The notes beneath the pieces are model-generated. The model ran no database searches and was not told the DNA's origin. It saw only the letters and a program-made list of their open reading frames with translations. Positions 9,384-17,398 of a stretch of DNA of 64,000 nt are shown here, piece by piece. Positions within the stretch are counted from its first letter, which is position 1, and each line of letters begins with the position of its first letter. Position numbers and translations under genes: made by a program. The DNA is from Halopiger xanaduensis SH-6 (GTDB taxonomy: Archaea; Halobacteriota; Halobacteria; Halobacteriales; Natrialbaceae), in the NCBI RefSeq assembly GCF_000217715.1, contig NC_015666.1, positions 2,492,270-2,556,269 of the forward strand, given 5' to 3'.

Positions 9384-9503
9384 GCTAGATCGATCGTCGT
9401 CGCGGAAAATGAATCTACGGGATCGAATCGCGACGAACGAGTCGCTCGGATCGGAGACGCTCGGTCGACCCGCCGAGACGGAGCCGCCGATCCTCGCGGA
9501 TCG

Positions 9504-10838
9504 TCACTCGGAGGATTCCGCGGTCCGCGGCTCCTCGCGGACCACCAGCGAGTCGACCCGAGACCCCTCGACAGCGGCGACCTCGAGCGCGTAGTCGTCG
9601 ACCTCGATCCGGTCGCCGACCTCCGGCACGCGTCCCAGTCGGTCGAGGACGAGGCCGCCGATGGTGCCGAACTCGTCGGCCTCGAAATCCGTATCCAGCC
9701 GTTCGTTGACCGTCGACACCGTGACCCCGCCGTCGACGACGTAGGTGCCGTCCCCGCGGCTGTCGATCGACGGCTCGTCGGCGTCGAACCCGTCGCGGAG
9801 GTCGCCGACGACCTCTTCGAGGACGTCTTCGACCGTGACCAAGCCCTCGAAGACGCCCCACTCGTCGATGACCGCGGCCAGCTGGACCCGCTCGCGCTGG
9901 AACTGCTCGAGCAGGTCGACGACCGACGTCGTCTCGGGGACGATCGGCAGGTCGCGGGCGATGTCGCCGGCGGTGATCGCGTCCGAGTCCGAGCTCGAGG
10001 CGTCGAGCGCCCGCAGCACGTCCTTGGCGTCGACGAAGCCCACCACCTGATCGGGATCGTCGGCGTCGACCACCGGATACCGGGTGTGGCCGGACTCGAG
10101 AATCAGCGACCGAACCTCCGCGACCGGGCGATCGCTGGCGACGGTGATGGCGTCTGGGCGCGGGACCATCACGTCCCGGACGTCGCTGTCGTCGAGTTCG
10201 AAGATTTGCTCGATCATTTCGACTTCGCTCGTGTCGATCTCCCCGCTCTGTCCGGACCGGGCGAGCACCGTCCGCAGTTCCGTCTCGGAGAGCGTCTCGT
10301 CGGTCTCCGAAGCCGGCGGAACGCCGAGCAGTCGCGTGAAGCGATTCGCCGTCCCGTTGAAGACGATGATTCCGGGGAAGAAGATGTAGTAGAAGAACTT
10401 CATCAGCGGCGAAACCAGCAGGGCGACCCGCTCGGCCTGCGCGATGGCGATCGTCTTCGGGGCGAGTTCGCCGAAGACGACGTGGAGGAAGGTGATGAAC
10501 CCGAAGCCCACCGCGAACGAGACCAGGTGGAGTACCCCCTCGGGAAGGAGCGGCGCGAGGACCGGCTCGAGCAGCGCCGCGACGGCCGGTTCGCCGAGCC
10601 ACCCCAGCCCCAGCGAGGCGATGGTGATCCCCAGCTGCGTCGTCGCGAGGTAGTCGTCTAAGTTGTCGACGGCGTCCGCCAGGAGGGCCGAGCCCGACCG
10701 CCCCTCCGCGACCATCTGCTCGACGGCCGAGGATCGCACGCGAACGTAGGCGAACTCCGCGGCGACGAAAAAGCCGTTCAGCGCGACCAACACGAACGCG
10801 CCGGCGAGCCGCGCGCCGGAGAGCGCGAAATCTACCAT
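9504..10838 (-). CDS. CNNM/CorC (HlyC-CorC) family membrane transporter with CBS pair
   Basis: This 444-aa protein has the CNNM (DUF21) membrane domain at about residues 1-190 with three to four helices (ARLAGAFVLVALNGFFVAAEF, TTQLGITIASLGLGWL, LVSFAVGFGFITFLHVVFGEL, FFYYIFFPGIIVFNG). A CBS pair (about 215-335, VMVPRPDAITV and TRYPVVDAD) and a C-terminal CorC_HlyC domain (about 350-435) follow. The family moves or senses Mg2+/Na+. The open frame runs 49 codons further up, but ATG at 10838 has a strong Shine-Dalgarno (GGAGGTGG, 10844-10851) and starts right before the first helix, so it is chosen. Confidence 0.9.
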   Translation of the reverse strand: MVDFALSGARLAGAFVLVALNGFFVAAEFAYVRVRSSAVEQMVAEGRSGSALLADAVDNLDDYLATTQLGITIASLGLGWLGEPAVAALLEPVLAPLLPEGVLHLVSFAVGFGFITFLHVVFGELAPKTIAIAQAERVALLVSPLMKFFYYIFFPGIIVFNGTANRFTRLLGVPPASETDETLSETELRTVLARSGQSGEIDTSEVEMIEQIFELDDSDVRDVMVPRPDAITVASDRPVAEVRSLILESGHTRYPVVDADDPDQVVGFVDAKDVLRALDASSSDSDAITAGDIARDLPIVPETTSVVDLLEQFQRERVQLAAVIDEWGVFEGLVTVEDVLEEVVGDLRDGFDADEPSIDSRGDGTYVVDGGVTVSTVNERLDTDFEADEFGTIGGLVLDRLGRVPEVGDRIEVDDYALEVAAVEGSRVDSLVVREEPRTAESSE

Positions 10839-10843
10839 CGGTG

Positions 10844-10851
10844 CCACCTCC
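10844..10851 (-). promoter_or_regulatory. Shine-Dalgarno site of the CNNM gene
   Basis: GGAGGTGG on the minus strand ends 5 nt before ATG 10838. It decides this start over longer in-frame alternatives upstream and shows that this gene, unlike many here, has a leader. Confidence 0.75.
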
Positions 10852-11028
10852 GTGCCCGCGACCGCCGCGGCGATCGGACCGACGGTCGGCCCGTCGGCTC
10901 GCCCGCGGTCGCAGAATCGACGTTGACGGTTTCCATACCTCGAGTTCGGGATCCGTCCCCAATAGTATCCGGGCGACAGACGCAACCCGCGGACGGCTTC
11001 GACCGCTTTCGGCGGTCCGGACCGTCGC

Positions 11029-11144
11029 GTCGCTCACGAATTTGCTCGCGACAGAACGGTGGGGATGGGATTTGAACGACGCCCGAGAACCTGCTCGCAA
11101 TGCTCGCAGAACCTCAGTCTAATTCAAATCCCACCATATCGTAT
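11029..11144 (-). repeat. tRNA-Ser 3'-end fragment, unit A (distal)
   Basis: Reading the minus strand, the unit contains TGGGATTTGAAT (about 11112-11123), a spacer, then TTCAAATCCCATCCCCACC plus discriminator G (11057-11076). The latter is identical to the T-arm/acceptor 3' end of the intact tRNA-Ser at 11277-11360. The unit ends in a stem-loop (GTCGC/GCGAC, 11029-11052). The TGGGATTTGAA and TTCAAATCCCA arms form an 11-bp inverted repeat. No anticodon arm or D-arm is present, so it is a fragment rather than a tRNA gene. Confidence 0.75.
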
Positions 11145-11145
11145 C

Positions 11146-11236
11146 TGCCGCTCACGAGTTTGTTCGCGGCAAAATACGGTTCGGATGGGATTTGAACCAC
11201 GGTCGGAACGAAACTCCTCCCTGATTCAAATCCCAG
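11146..11236 (-). repeat. tRNA-Ser 3'-end fragment, unit B (proximal)
   Basis: This unit has the same architecture as the distal one. On the minus strand there is TGGGATTTGAATCAG (about 11222-11236), a spacer of about 25 nt, then GGTTCAAATCCCATCCGAACCG (about 11178-11200), a slightly diverged T-arm/acceptor end. A stem-loop with TGCCGC/GCGGCA arms (11146-11151 and 11166-11171) follows. Two such units lie in tandem directly downstream of the intact tRNA-Ser, as expected after repeated tRNA-targeted integration and loss of the inserted DNA, or after local duplication. Confidence 0.7.
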
Positions 11237-11276
11237 TGTCCACGCTCCGCTCCTCGCGTAATGTTCGTCGCAGAAG

Positions 11277-11360
11277 CGGTGGGGATGGGATTTGAACCCA
11301 TGAGGCTATACAGCCACCTGCTCTCAAGGCAGGCGCGTTGGGCCGCTTCGCTACCCCACC
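11277..11360 (-). tRNA. tRNA-Ser(UGA)
   Basis: This 84-nt class II tRNA folds completely. The acceptor stem GGTGGGG/CCCCACC pairs over 7 bp with discriminator G. T8-A9 and a D-arm are present. The anticodon stem CCTGC/GCAGG encloses loop CTTGAGA (anticodon TGA), a long variable arm has GGCT/AGCC, and the T-arm is ATGGG-TTCAAAT-CCCAT. The long variable arm and G discriminator are serine identity features. No CCA is encoded and no intron is seen. Two fragments of its 3' end lie downstream. Confidence 0.95.
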
Positions 11361-11401
11361 TCACCACCTCGTACCGCGTCCGCTCAAAAATGGTTATCGG
11401 T

Positions 11402-12151
11402 CTACTGCCGCTCGAGCGAATCGTCCTCGCCGACCACCAACCCGAGTTCGTCAACCACGGCGGCCGTCGCCGCTGCACCCGGTCGATCGGCCGCCCGCCG
11501 CGCCTCGAGACCCGCGATCGTCGCGCACAGCCCCGACTCGGACCGCACGTCCGGTACCATCGGCGCGAATCCGAGTTTCAGACCGGCGTCCTGGCTGCGG
11601 TCGGCGAGCGTCGACAGTTCGGGCGTCGCGTACGCATCGGCGAAATCGATCGGCTCGGTGAAGCCGGCGACGTACGCTCGGCCGCCAGTGGACGGCCCGA
11701 GAATCGCGTCGTAGCGCCGCAGCGACATCGCCGCCGAATCGATCTCCGAGCGACTCACCAGCGGCGCCGTCGGCTCGAGCACGCCGACGCTCCCGGCCTC
11801 CTCGCGCTCGAGCAGGTGCGTGACGGTGTTGCCGATCCGCGCCGAGTGACTCGAGCCGACCTGCCGTTCGAAGCGCACGTCGTCGGTCGTCTCGAGGGCG
11901 GCGGCCGCCAACTCCCGAACCTCGGTCTCCGGATCGTCGAACTCCGCGCCGGCGAACTCGTCGGGCAGCGTCTCCTCGTCGCGGTAGTTGACCAGCAGGT
12001 CGCCGCCGCTCGAGGCGACGGCATACAGTACGTCCGCGACGGCGGCTTCGTACAGCGAAGCCGCCTCCGCGGCGGTCAGCGGCGTGGTCTCGACGAGCGA
12101 CGGGAGGACGAGTCCCTCCCGCGGCGGATCGACGGGAACGACGACGATCAT
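11402..12151 (-). CDS. Putative nucleotidyltransferase-fold protein (DUF2064/CofC-like)
   Basis: This 249-aa protein starts MIVVVPVDPPREGLVLPSLV, followed by a GGDLLVNYRDEETLP strand-turn, GNTVTHLLEREEAGSVGVLEPTAPLVSRS and LRRYDAILGPSTGGRAYVAG. The order (N-terminal strand, tally of items, then GPSTGGRAYVAG) resembles the DUF2064/CofC glycosyl- or nucleotidyl-transferase A fold, but the canonical LAPxLsxxER motif of CofC is not evident. The function is unassigned. ATG at 12151 is chosen over an upstream in-frame start because the added 35 residues are Arg/Ser low-complexity. It lies upstream of tRNA-Ser on the same strand. Confidence 0.6.
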   Translation of the reverse strand: MIVVVPVDPPREGLVLPSLVETTPLTAAEAASLYEAAVADVLYAVASSGGDLLVNYRDEETLPDEFAGAEFDDPETEVRELAAAALETTDDVRFERQVGSSHSARIGNTVTHLLEREEAGSVGVLEPTAPLVSRSEIDSAAMSLRRYDAILGPSTGGRAYVAGFTEPIDFADAYATPELSTLADRSQDAGLKLGFAPMVPDVRSESGLCATIAGLEARRAADRPGAAATAAVVDELGLVVGEDDSLERQ

Positions 12152-12277
12152 ACGGATACTCCGACGGCGGCGTCCTTGAACGCGGCGCTTCTCCGACTCG
12201 GTTTCGGACTCGGAGGCGAACGCGGGCGGCCTCGAGGACGAACCTAAACCGCACACCCCGACGATTACGGTCGTGGG

Positions 12278-12523
12278 ATGCGTAGCGGACGAACCGCCAT
12301 GGACACCCGAACGATCGCCGGTGCGGTCGGCGTACTGACGCTCGTCCTCCTCGGACTCGCGGGCCTCTACGGCGTCGCCAGCGGTTACCTAGTCGGCTCG
12401 TCCGGCAGCCTCGAGTTACGCGCGCCGTCGGTCGGAACGGCCCTCGTCGCGATCTCGGTCGTCGGTGCGCTGACCGCACTCGGCGTCCGCGGCGGCGGAC
12501 GGCTGCAAACGCCGTACTGGTAA
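12278..12523 (+). CDS. Small membrane protein, two predicted helices
   Basis: This 81-aa protein has two clear hydrophobic segments, IAGAVGVLTLVLLGLAGLYG (about residues 13-32) and VGTALVAISVVGALTALGV (about 52-70), joined by a short loop, and ends RLQTPYW. The family is unknown. A cctaaacc element about 27-34 nt upstream would suit a leaderless start at 12278. A second ATG at 12299 (MDTRT...) would give 74 aa and is equally plausible. It is short but its hydrophobic pattern and isolated, promoter-bearing position support it being real. Confidence 0.55.
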   Translation: MRSGRTAMDTRTIAGAVGVLTLVLLGLAGLYGVASGYLVGSSGSLELRAPSVGTALVAISVVGALTALGVRGGGRLQTPYW

Positions 12524-12620
12524 CTCGCCACGTTTGGAGGGACGAACCGAGCCGCGAATCCGCAGTGGGATTGGTGACAGTGTAACAACATTCATCCGCC
12601 GCCTCGAGGTAGTCGTCCGC

Positions 12621-13418
12621 ATGGACCTCCCCGAGGAATGGACCGCCGGCACGGTCTCCGCCAACGGCATCGACCACCAGTACTACCGGACGGGTGAGGG
12701 GCCGCCGGTCGTCCTGGCCCACGGGATGTACGACAACGGGCGGCGCTGGGTCCGACTCGGCTCGGAACTGGCCGACGACTACGAGGTGATCGCGTACGAC
12801 GCCCGCGGCCACGGCCGCACGGACGCCCCCGAAACCGGCTACGACATGACCAACCGCGTCGCGGACCTCGTCGGGATCGTCGACGAACTGGGGTTGCCGA
12901 ATCCGGTACTCGTCGGCCACTCGATGGGCGCCGCGACGGTCGCGTGCGCAGCCGCAGATCACCCCGACCTCCCGCGCGCACTCGTGCTCGAGGCGCCCGC
13001 TCGGTTCCGCGAGGCGCCGCAAATGGATATGGAAACGGCTCGAGAGCGGAGCCGGAAACTCGTCCGTGAGGCGCAGGACCTCTCGCTCGAGGAGCGGATC
13101 GACCAGCACTACGACGACGTCGACGCCGAACCGGAACAGATCCGCCGGCTCGCCGTCGCGACCGGCGAGTGTAGTCCGCGCGTCGCGATGTACGCGCAGG
13201 AGCACCGGCTGGTCGTAGAAACGTTCGACGAGATTACCTGTCCGACGCTGAGCCTGCGTCCGGACCTCGACGTTGCGGACCGAACGTCGGACCTGAACGC
13301 AGCCGAGCGGTTGGCCAGCGAACGGCTCGTGCACGTACCCGACGCCGGACACTACGTGTTTCGCGACGCGTACGACGCCGCGCTCGCGGAGCTCCGGACG
13401 TTTCTGCGCCGGGCGTAA
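12621..13418 (+). CDS. Alpha/beta-hydrolase
   Basis: This 265-aa alpha/beta-hydrolase fold protein has oxyanion-hole motif VLAHGMYDNGRRW, YDARGHGRTDAPETG, nucleophile elbow GHSMGA (Ser nucleophile), and C-terminal His in VPDAGHYVFRDA. The acid residue is probably Asp in LRPDLDVAD. This matches the haloperoxidase/esterase-like branch. The substrate is unknown. ATG at 12621 is chosen, and a TTG 29 codons upstream would add residues that do not look like the family. It converges with the UDG-like gene. Confidence 0.85.
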   Translation: MDLPEEWTAGTVSANGIDHQYYRTGEGPPVVLAHGMYDNGRRWVRLGSELADDYEVIAYDARGHGRTDAPETGYDMTNRVADLVGIVDELGLPNPVLVGHSMGAATVACAAADHPDLPRALVLEAPARFREAPQMDMETARERSRKLVREAQDLSLEERIDQHYDDVDAEPEQIRRLAVATGECSPRVAMYAQEHRLVVETFDEITCPTLSLRPDLDVADRTSDLNAAERLASERLVHVPDAGHYVFRDAYDAALAELRTFLRRA

Positions 13419-13462
13419 TTCTCCGCCGTCCAGCTAGTACACCGCTCACATCATCGGCTCCG

Positions 13463-14119
13463 TTACCGACCCTGGCGCCCCTTCGTCTGGCGGTAGTCCG
13501 AGGCCATCAGTTCGGCGAAGTGTTCGACCCACGCCTGGGTCTGCTCGTCGGTCTGCTCCGGCGGGGCGATCATGGGGACGAGTTCGAACCCGCGGCCGCG
13601 GATCGTCGTCGCGTGGGCGTCCGACAGTTCGAGTTCCTCGACCGGCGTCGTCGTGTACTCCTTGCCCAGTTCCGTGAGCGCGCGCTCACCCACCGGAATC
13701 AGGATCTCGGGGTTGATCATCCGGATCTCGGCGTTGAGATAGGGCTCGCAGTTGCCGATCTCCTCGTCGGTCGGCGGCCGCTCGGGCTCGCGACACCGGG
13801 TGAGGTTCGTACAGTAGACGTTCTCGAGGAGCGGTTCCTCGCGCGGGGAGGTCGCGTCGCAGAGGGCGAGGCGCTCGAGGATGCGGCGGAGGTCGGCGCC
13901 GCCGGTTTCGGCTTCCGCATCCCCGTCCGGACCGGCGACGAGCGGAACGCCCGTCTCGTCGGCCGCCGACGTCGGCTGTTCGCCGACGAACAGGAAGTCC
14001 GCGCCGACGTCGCCGTAGCCGTGGACGACCTGCGCGCGCGTCTCGCAGAGCGCGGGACAGTTCCGACACTGCTCGTCCATGTTGAACGGGTTCGCCCGCC
14101 GTTGCTGATTCGCGTCCAC
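13463..14119 (-). CDS. Uracil-DNA glycosylase superfamily protein
   Basis: This 218-aa protein is of the Fe-S UDG type (COG1573-like). A cysteine cluster CRNCPALC (residues 18-25) plus later Cys in VYCTNLTRC are consistent with a 4Fe-4S site, and ADFLFVGEQPTSAADETG is motif 1. The usual GEAPG is here GEQPT, and the usual C-terminal HPS loop appears as MIAPPEQT, so glycosylase activity is uncertain. The start chosen is GTG at 14119 (MDANQQRRANPF...), which keeps an N-terminus I believe is typical. An internal ATG at 14080 would still keep the cysteines. Confidence 0.75.
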   Translation of the reverse strand: MDANQQRRANPFNMDEQCRNCPALCETRAQVVHGYGDVGADFLFVGEQPTSAADETGVPLVAGPDGDAEAETGGADLRRILERLALCDATSPREEPLLENVYCTNLTRCREPERPPTDEEIGNCEPYLNAEIRMINPEILIPVGERALTELGKEYTTTPVEELELSDAHATTIRGRGFELVPMIAPPEQTDEQTQAWVEHFAELMASDYRQTKGRQGR

Positions 14120-14173
14120 ACTCGCGTCTCGAGCGGAGCCACCAAAAGCGACGCGGCTGGCGGCCGAAGTCGG

Positions 14174-14434
14174 TCAGCGACCGAGGCCGCCGCGCTCGTT
14201 GACCTCGAGAATGAACTTGACGTTGCGGACGATCTCCTCGGGCGTCGTCTCCTCGTCCTCGTCGTAGAGGTCGCTGGTCCGGTAGAGGATGTTCGCGAGC
14301 TGTTTGCTCTCGCTGGTCTCGCCGCGGACGTCGTCGGCGACCTTCCGGAGGAGTTCGACGCGCTCGGGGTCGGGGTCGAACTCCTCGGCGTCGTCCTCCG
14401 CCGGTTCGTCAGTAGTCGCGTCGCTCTCAGTCAT
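14174..14434 (-). CDS. Small acidic conserved protein downstream of Mrp
   Basis: This 86-aa, strongly acidic protein (first 25 residues mostly D/E/T/A) has a helical body VELLRKVADDVRGETSES, ANILYRTSDLY and PEEIVRNVKFILEVNERGGL. No domain is recognised. It overlaps the 3' end of the Mrp gene by 8 nt on the same strand, so it is co-translated with it and may act with it. Haloarchaeal Mrp genes often carry such a small downstream gene, but I can only infer partnership from position. Confidence 0.7.
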   Translation of the reverse strand: MTESDATTDEPAEDDAEEFDPDPERVELLRKVADDVRGETSESKQLANILYRTSDLYDEDEETTPEEIVRNVKFILEVNERGGLGR

Positions 14435-15500
14435 CGCTCCGAGACGCCGCTCGCTGCGATTGGGAGACGCTGCGCCGGTGGACGATCCCCGTGTTGTTCG
14501 CGACGTTCTCGGTGATCGTCCGGAACGACTCGCCGACCTCGCTGTCGTCGTCGAGGACGGTCGGTTTGCCGCTGTCGCCGCCCTCGCGGACGCTCGGATC
14601 CAGCGGGATCGAGCCGAGGAACGGCATGTCGTGTTCGTCGGCGAACTCCCGGCCGCCGCCGGAGCCGAAGATGTCGTGCTGGCTGCCGCAGTCGGGGCAG
14701 GCGAACGAGGACATGTTCTCGGCGATGCCGAGGACGACGGTGTCGTGCTGGGCGAACATCTCCAGTCCTTTGCGGGCGTCGTCCAGGGCGACGTCCTGGG
14801 GCGTCGTCACGATGACCGCGCCGGTGACGGGCATCGTCTGGAGCATGGTTAGTTGGGTGTCACCAGTTCCGGGGGGAAGGTCGACGACGAGGTAGTCGAG
14901 GTGGCCCCACTCGACGTCCTCCGTGAGTTGGGTGATGACCTTGTGGACCATTGGACCGCGCCAGATGACGGGGTCGTCTTCGCCCGTGAGGAAGGCCATG
15001 CTCATCAGCTTCACGCCGTACTTCTCGGGCGGCATCAGCGTCTCGTCCTCGGTGGCCATCGGCGGCTCGTCGGCGTCGACCATCCGCGGCACGTTCGGCC
15101 CGTAGACGTCGGCGTCGAACAGGCCGACCCGCGCGCCGAGTTGGGAGAGTCCCGCAGCGAGGTTGACGGCGACGGTCGATTTCCCGACGCCCCCCTTCCC
15201 GGAGGCGACGGCGATGACGTTCTTGACGCCCGGAAGCACCTGCTCGTCGCTCGAGAGGTCGTCTCGATCGGGAACGCTCGCGGAGAGGTCGGGCTCGAGT
15301 CCCGCTTCGATGAGCACCTCGCGGGCTTCGGCGGCGATGTCCGATTCGGTCGGCGAGTAGGGCGCGCCCAGCGCCAAGTCGACCGAGACCTCGTCGCCGT
15401 CGACGGCGATGTCGTTGACGAGTCCGAGCGAAACGATGTCGTCGCCGAGTTCCGGATCCTCGACCGTCCGGAGGCGGTCGCGAACGGCGTCTTCGTCCAT
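14427..15500 (-). CDS. Mrp/ApbC-type Fe-S cluster carrier ATPase
   Basis: This 357-aa protein has an N-terminal MIP18/DUF59 domain (about residues 1-85, MDEDAVRDRLRTVEDPELGD) followed by a deviant P-loop ATPase of the Mrp/NBP35 type. It has GKGGVGKS (Walker A, near 100), DADVYGPNVPRM and DLPPGTGDTQLT. The CxxC motif for a bridging Fe-S cluster is present in SSFACPDCG. It is expected to bind and deliver 4Fe-4S clusters in the cytosol. ATG at 15500 places the DUF59 domain at the very start, and the longer frame upstream is basic noise. Compare the CxxC-less paralogue at 54207-55508. Confidence 0.92.
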   Translation of the reverse strand: MDEDAVRDRLRTVEDPELGDDIVSLGLVNDIAVDGDEVSVDLALGAPYSPTESDIAAEAREVLIEAGLEPDLSASVPDRDDLSSDEQVLPGVKNVIAVASGKGGVGKSTVAVNLAAGLSQLGARVGLFDADVYGPNVPRMVDADEPPMATEDETLMPPEKYGVKLMSMAFLTGEDDPVIWRGPMVHKVITQLTEDVEWGHLDYLVVDLPPGTGDTQLTMLQTMPVTGAVIVTTPQDVALDDARKGLEMFAQHDTVVLGIAENMSSFACPDCGSQHDIFGSGGGREFADEHDMPFLGSIPLDPSVREGGDSGKPTVLDDDSEVGESFRTITENVANNTGIVHRRSVSQSQRAASRSDD

Positions 15501-15532
15501 AGAAGAGTGTACTTCCCGGCGTCGAAAAGGGT

Positions 15533-15650
15533 TGTGTTCCCACCTTTTTGCTGCGGGTTTTCGCTCGCGTCGCTCGCTCAAACCGCTTGCAAAAATCTGG
15601 ACCAAAAAAGCCGCTCGCTCCTGCCGTCGCTCGCGGGTGCATCGCTTGCG
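15533..15650. repeat. Probable dispersed haloarchaeal intergenic repeat
   Basis: The gap upstream of Mrp holds a distinctive GC-skewed stretch with cacctttttgctgcgggttt, clustered cgctcgcgtcgctcgctc words, and aaaaatctggaccaaaaaag, followed by more gctcgctcctgccgtcgctc. I recognise this word order as one that recurs between genes in many haloarchaeal chromosomes. Only one copy is in this window, so its repeat status rests on memory rather than on an internal match. It has no coding potential. Confidence 0.4.
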
Positions 15651-15697
15651 ATTCGACCGCCGCGGCTACCCGCCGTTCGAACACGTTGTCTTCCCCC

Positions 15698-16033
15698 TTA
15701 CGCGTTAAAATCGAACCGCGGCCCGCCGTACGTCGGCGGATCCGGCTCGAGTTCGACGCCCTGCTCGTAGCGGACGAAGTTGAGGTAGAACGGGCGGCCG
15801 CAGCCCTCGACCGGCTCGCCCTCGAGGTCGGTTACGGGACCGTCCTCGCCGCAGAGAAACTCGATCCCGTCGGCCGACTCGCGGTCGGGGTCGTCCGGGG
15901 CGGCGTACTCCCAGCCGGGCTGTCGGACTTTGGTGACCGAGCGGTCCGCGAGATCCGGCGGCCGCTCGAGGCTGACGACGGCGCCGCAGTGGGGACAGGT
16001 GTAGCGGACGGTGACGGTGTCGGTGTCGGTCAT
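15698..16033 (-). CDS. Small zinc-ribbon-like protein
   Basis: This 111-aa protein has YTCPHCGAVVSL near the N-terminus, and FLCGEDGP with VEGCGRPFYLNF further on. Two CxxC/C-x-n-C half sites suggest a bound zinc. The N-terminal CPHCG with following hydrophobic residues resembles transcription-factor or rubredoxin-like ribbons, but the family is not recognised. ATG at 16033 starts MTDTDTVTVRY, and the frame above it is an artefact of the next gene's leader. It is divergent from the DUF5783-like gene, with 91 nt between them. Confidence 0.7.
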   Translation of the reverse strand: MTDTDTVTVRYTCPHCGAVVSLERPPDLADRSVTKVRQPGWEYAAPDDPDRESADGIEFLCGEDGPVTDLEGEPVEGCGRPFYLNFVRYEQGVELEPDPPTYGGPRFDFNA

Positions 16034-16124
16034 CGCCGGCCCTAGGCGCGTGACGGACGTAAGCCTGCGGGCGCGGCTCGAGTCGGTTCCCAACCGTTTA
16101 CCCCCTCGCGCCCTCAGAACGACC

Positions 16125-16460
16125 ATGAGCAACGGGAGCGCCGAGTTCGACCCCGCGAAGTTCGAGGACAAGTACGTGCATTACTTCGAGGAACTCGAGG
16201 CGGCCTACTCCAACGCCTACCAGCAACTGCACGGGAAGTACGATTCGACGGTGCTGAAGGCGATCGACCGGCAGGTACTCGCGGAGAGCGAGCCATTTTA
16301 TGAGGGGGACGGCGAGTTCCGCGTCGAACTCCCCGACGACGTCGAGGATCGCGTCGGCAGCGTCGCCGACCACGAACAGTTCGAGGCCGTCCTCGAGGAA
16401 CTCGTCGACCGGATCGAACGCGAGTTGCAGCAGATCTTCGGATTCGAGGCGACCGAGTAG
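16125..16460 (+). CDS. DUF5783-like conserved haloarchaeal protein
   Basis: This 111-aa acidic protein has FDPAKFEDKYVHYFEELEAAY, VLKAIDRQVLAESEPFYEGD and a helical C-terminus ELVDRIERELQQIFGFE. The pattern matches what I recall as DUF5783, a family limited to Halobacteria and without known function. ATG at 16125 is used, and the longer frame is a run-in. It is followed at 76 nt by the eIF2B-like gene on the same strand, possibly co-transcribed. Confidence 0.65.
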   Translation: MSNGSAEFDPAKFEDKYVHYFEELEAAYSNAYQQLHGKYDSTVLKAIDRQVLAESEPFYEGDGEFRVELPDDVEDRVGSVADHEQFEAVLEELVDRIERELQQIFGFEATE

Positions 16461-16536
16461 CGTCGCAATCGGCGCTCGGTCCCGCCAACTGCCGACACCC
16501 GGAACACCTTTGCCGCTGACGGGAAACCCCTTCAGT

Positions 16537-17388
16537 ATGATCGACGAGACGGTCGAGGAGATTCAGGAAATGCAGACGCACAGCTCCTCGGTGGTCGCGG
16601 TCCACGCGGCTCAGGCGCTCGAGGAGCTGCTCGATCGAGAGTTCGCCACCGTCGACGAGTACCTCCGGGACCTCGAGCGCAACGGCACCGTGCTCCGGCG
16701 TGCGAACCCCTCCCACGCCTCGCTTCAGACTGCGATCCGGGAGATCGTCAAAGACGTCACCGACGCGGATCCGGACACCGTCGAGGAGGGCAAGGAACTC
16801 ACCGCCAAGAAGATCGACGCCGTCGTCTCGCGGGTCGAATCCGGGAAACGACTGGCCGCCGAGAACACGGTCGAGCACCTCGAGGACGGCGCAACCCTGT
16901 TGACCCACGACTACTCCTCGACGGTGATCGAGGCCTTAGAGCAGGCGACTGCGGCCGGCAAGACCCTCGACGTGTACGTCACCGAAGCCCGACCCAGGTA
17001 CATCGGCCGCAAGACCGCACGCACCCTCGCGGATCTCGAGGGCGTCGACACGACGCTGATCACCGACAACGCCCACGGCGTCTACCTCGAGGAGTGCGAC
17101 CGCGTCGTCGTCGGGATGGACTGCATCGTCGAGGACACGCTCTACAACCGCGTCGGCACGTTCCCGATCGCCTCGACGGCGAACCGCCTCGACGTGCCGG
17201 TCACGGTGGTCGGCTCGGCGTCGAAGATCGTCAGCGAGGGGTTCGTCTTCGAGAACGAGTTCCGGTCGGGCAGCGAGGTCATGCCCGAGCCGGCAGAGGG
17301 ATTCGCCGTCGAGAACCCCAACTACGACGCGACGCCGGTCGAGCTGCTCGAGAGCGTGATTACCGACGAAGGACGGCGGGAACTGTAG
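16537..17388 (+). CDS. eIF-2B alpha/beta/delta-like protein (ribose-1,5-bisphosphate isomerase relative)
   Basis: This 283-aa protein of the eIF2B/MtnA/R15P-isomerase superfamily has an N-terminal helical part (MIDETVEEIQEMQTHSSSVV) and a C-terminal Rossmann-like part. The latter has LTHDYSSTVIEAL, VYVTEARPRYIGRKTARTLA, LITDNAHGVYLEECDRVVVGMDCI and VGSASKIV. It is shorter than typical archaeal R15P isomerase (about 320 aa). Catalytic Cys of that family is not obvious, while Asp in GMDCI is kept. It could be a regulatory eIF2B homologue or an isomerase, and I cannot decide between them. It converges with the ThuA gene. Confidence 0.8.
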   Translation: MIDETVEEIQEMQTHSSSVVAVHAAQALEELLDREFATVDEYLRDLERNGTVLRRANPSHASLQTAIREIVKDVTDADPDTVEEGKELTAKKIDAVVSRVESGKRLAAENTVEHLEDGATLLTHDYSSTVIEALEQATAAGKTLDVYVTEARPRYIGRKTARTLADLEGVDTTLITDNAHGVYLEECDRVVVGMDCIVEDTLYNRVGTFPIASTANRLDVPVTVVGSASKIVSEGFVFENEFRSGSEVMPEPAEGFAVENPNYDATPVELLESVITDEGRREL

Positions 17389-17398
17389 CGTAGACGAG

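Noticed and set aside
11057-11200. Extra tRNA genes near tRNA-Ser
   Set aside because: Only T-arm and acceptor 3' ends are present; no anticodon or D-arm can be folded.
11029-11236. CRISPR-like array
   Set aside because: Only two imperfect units with spacers of different lengths; no cas genes in the window.
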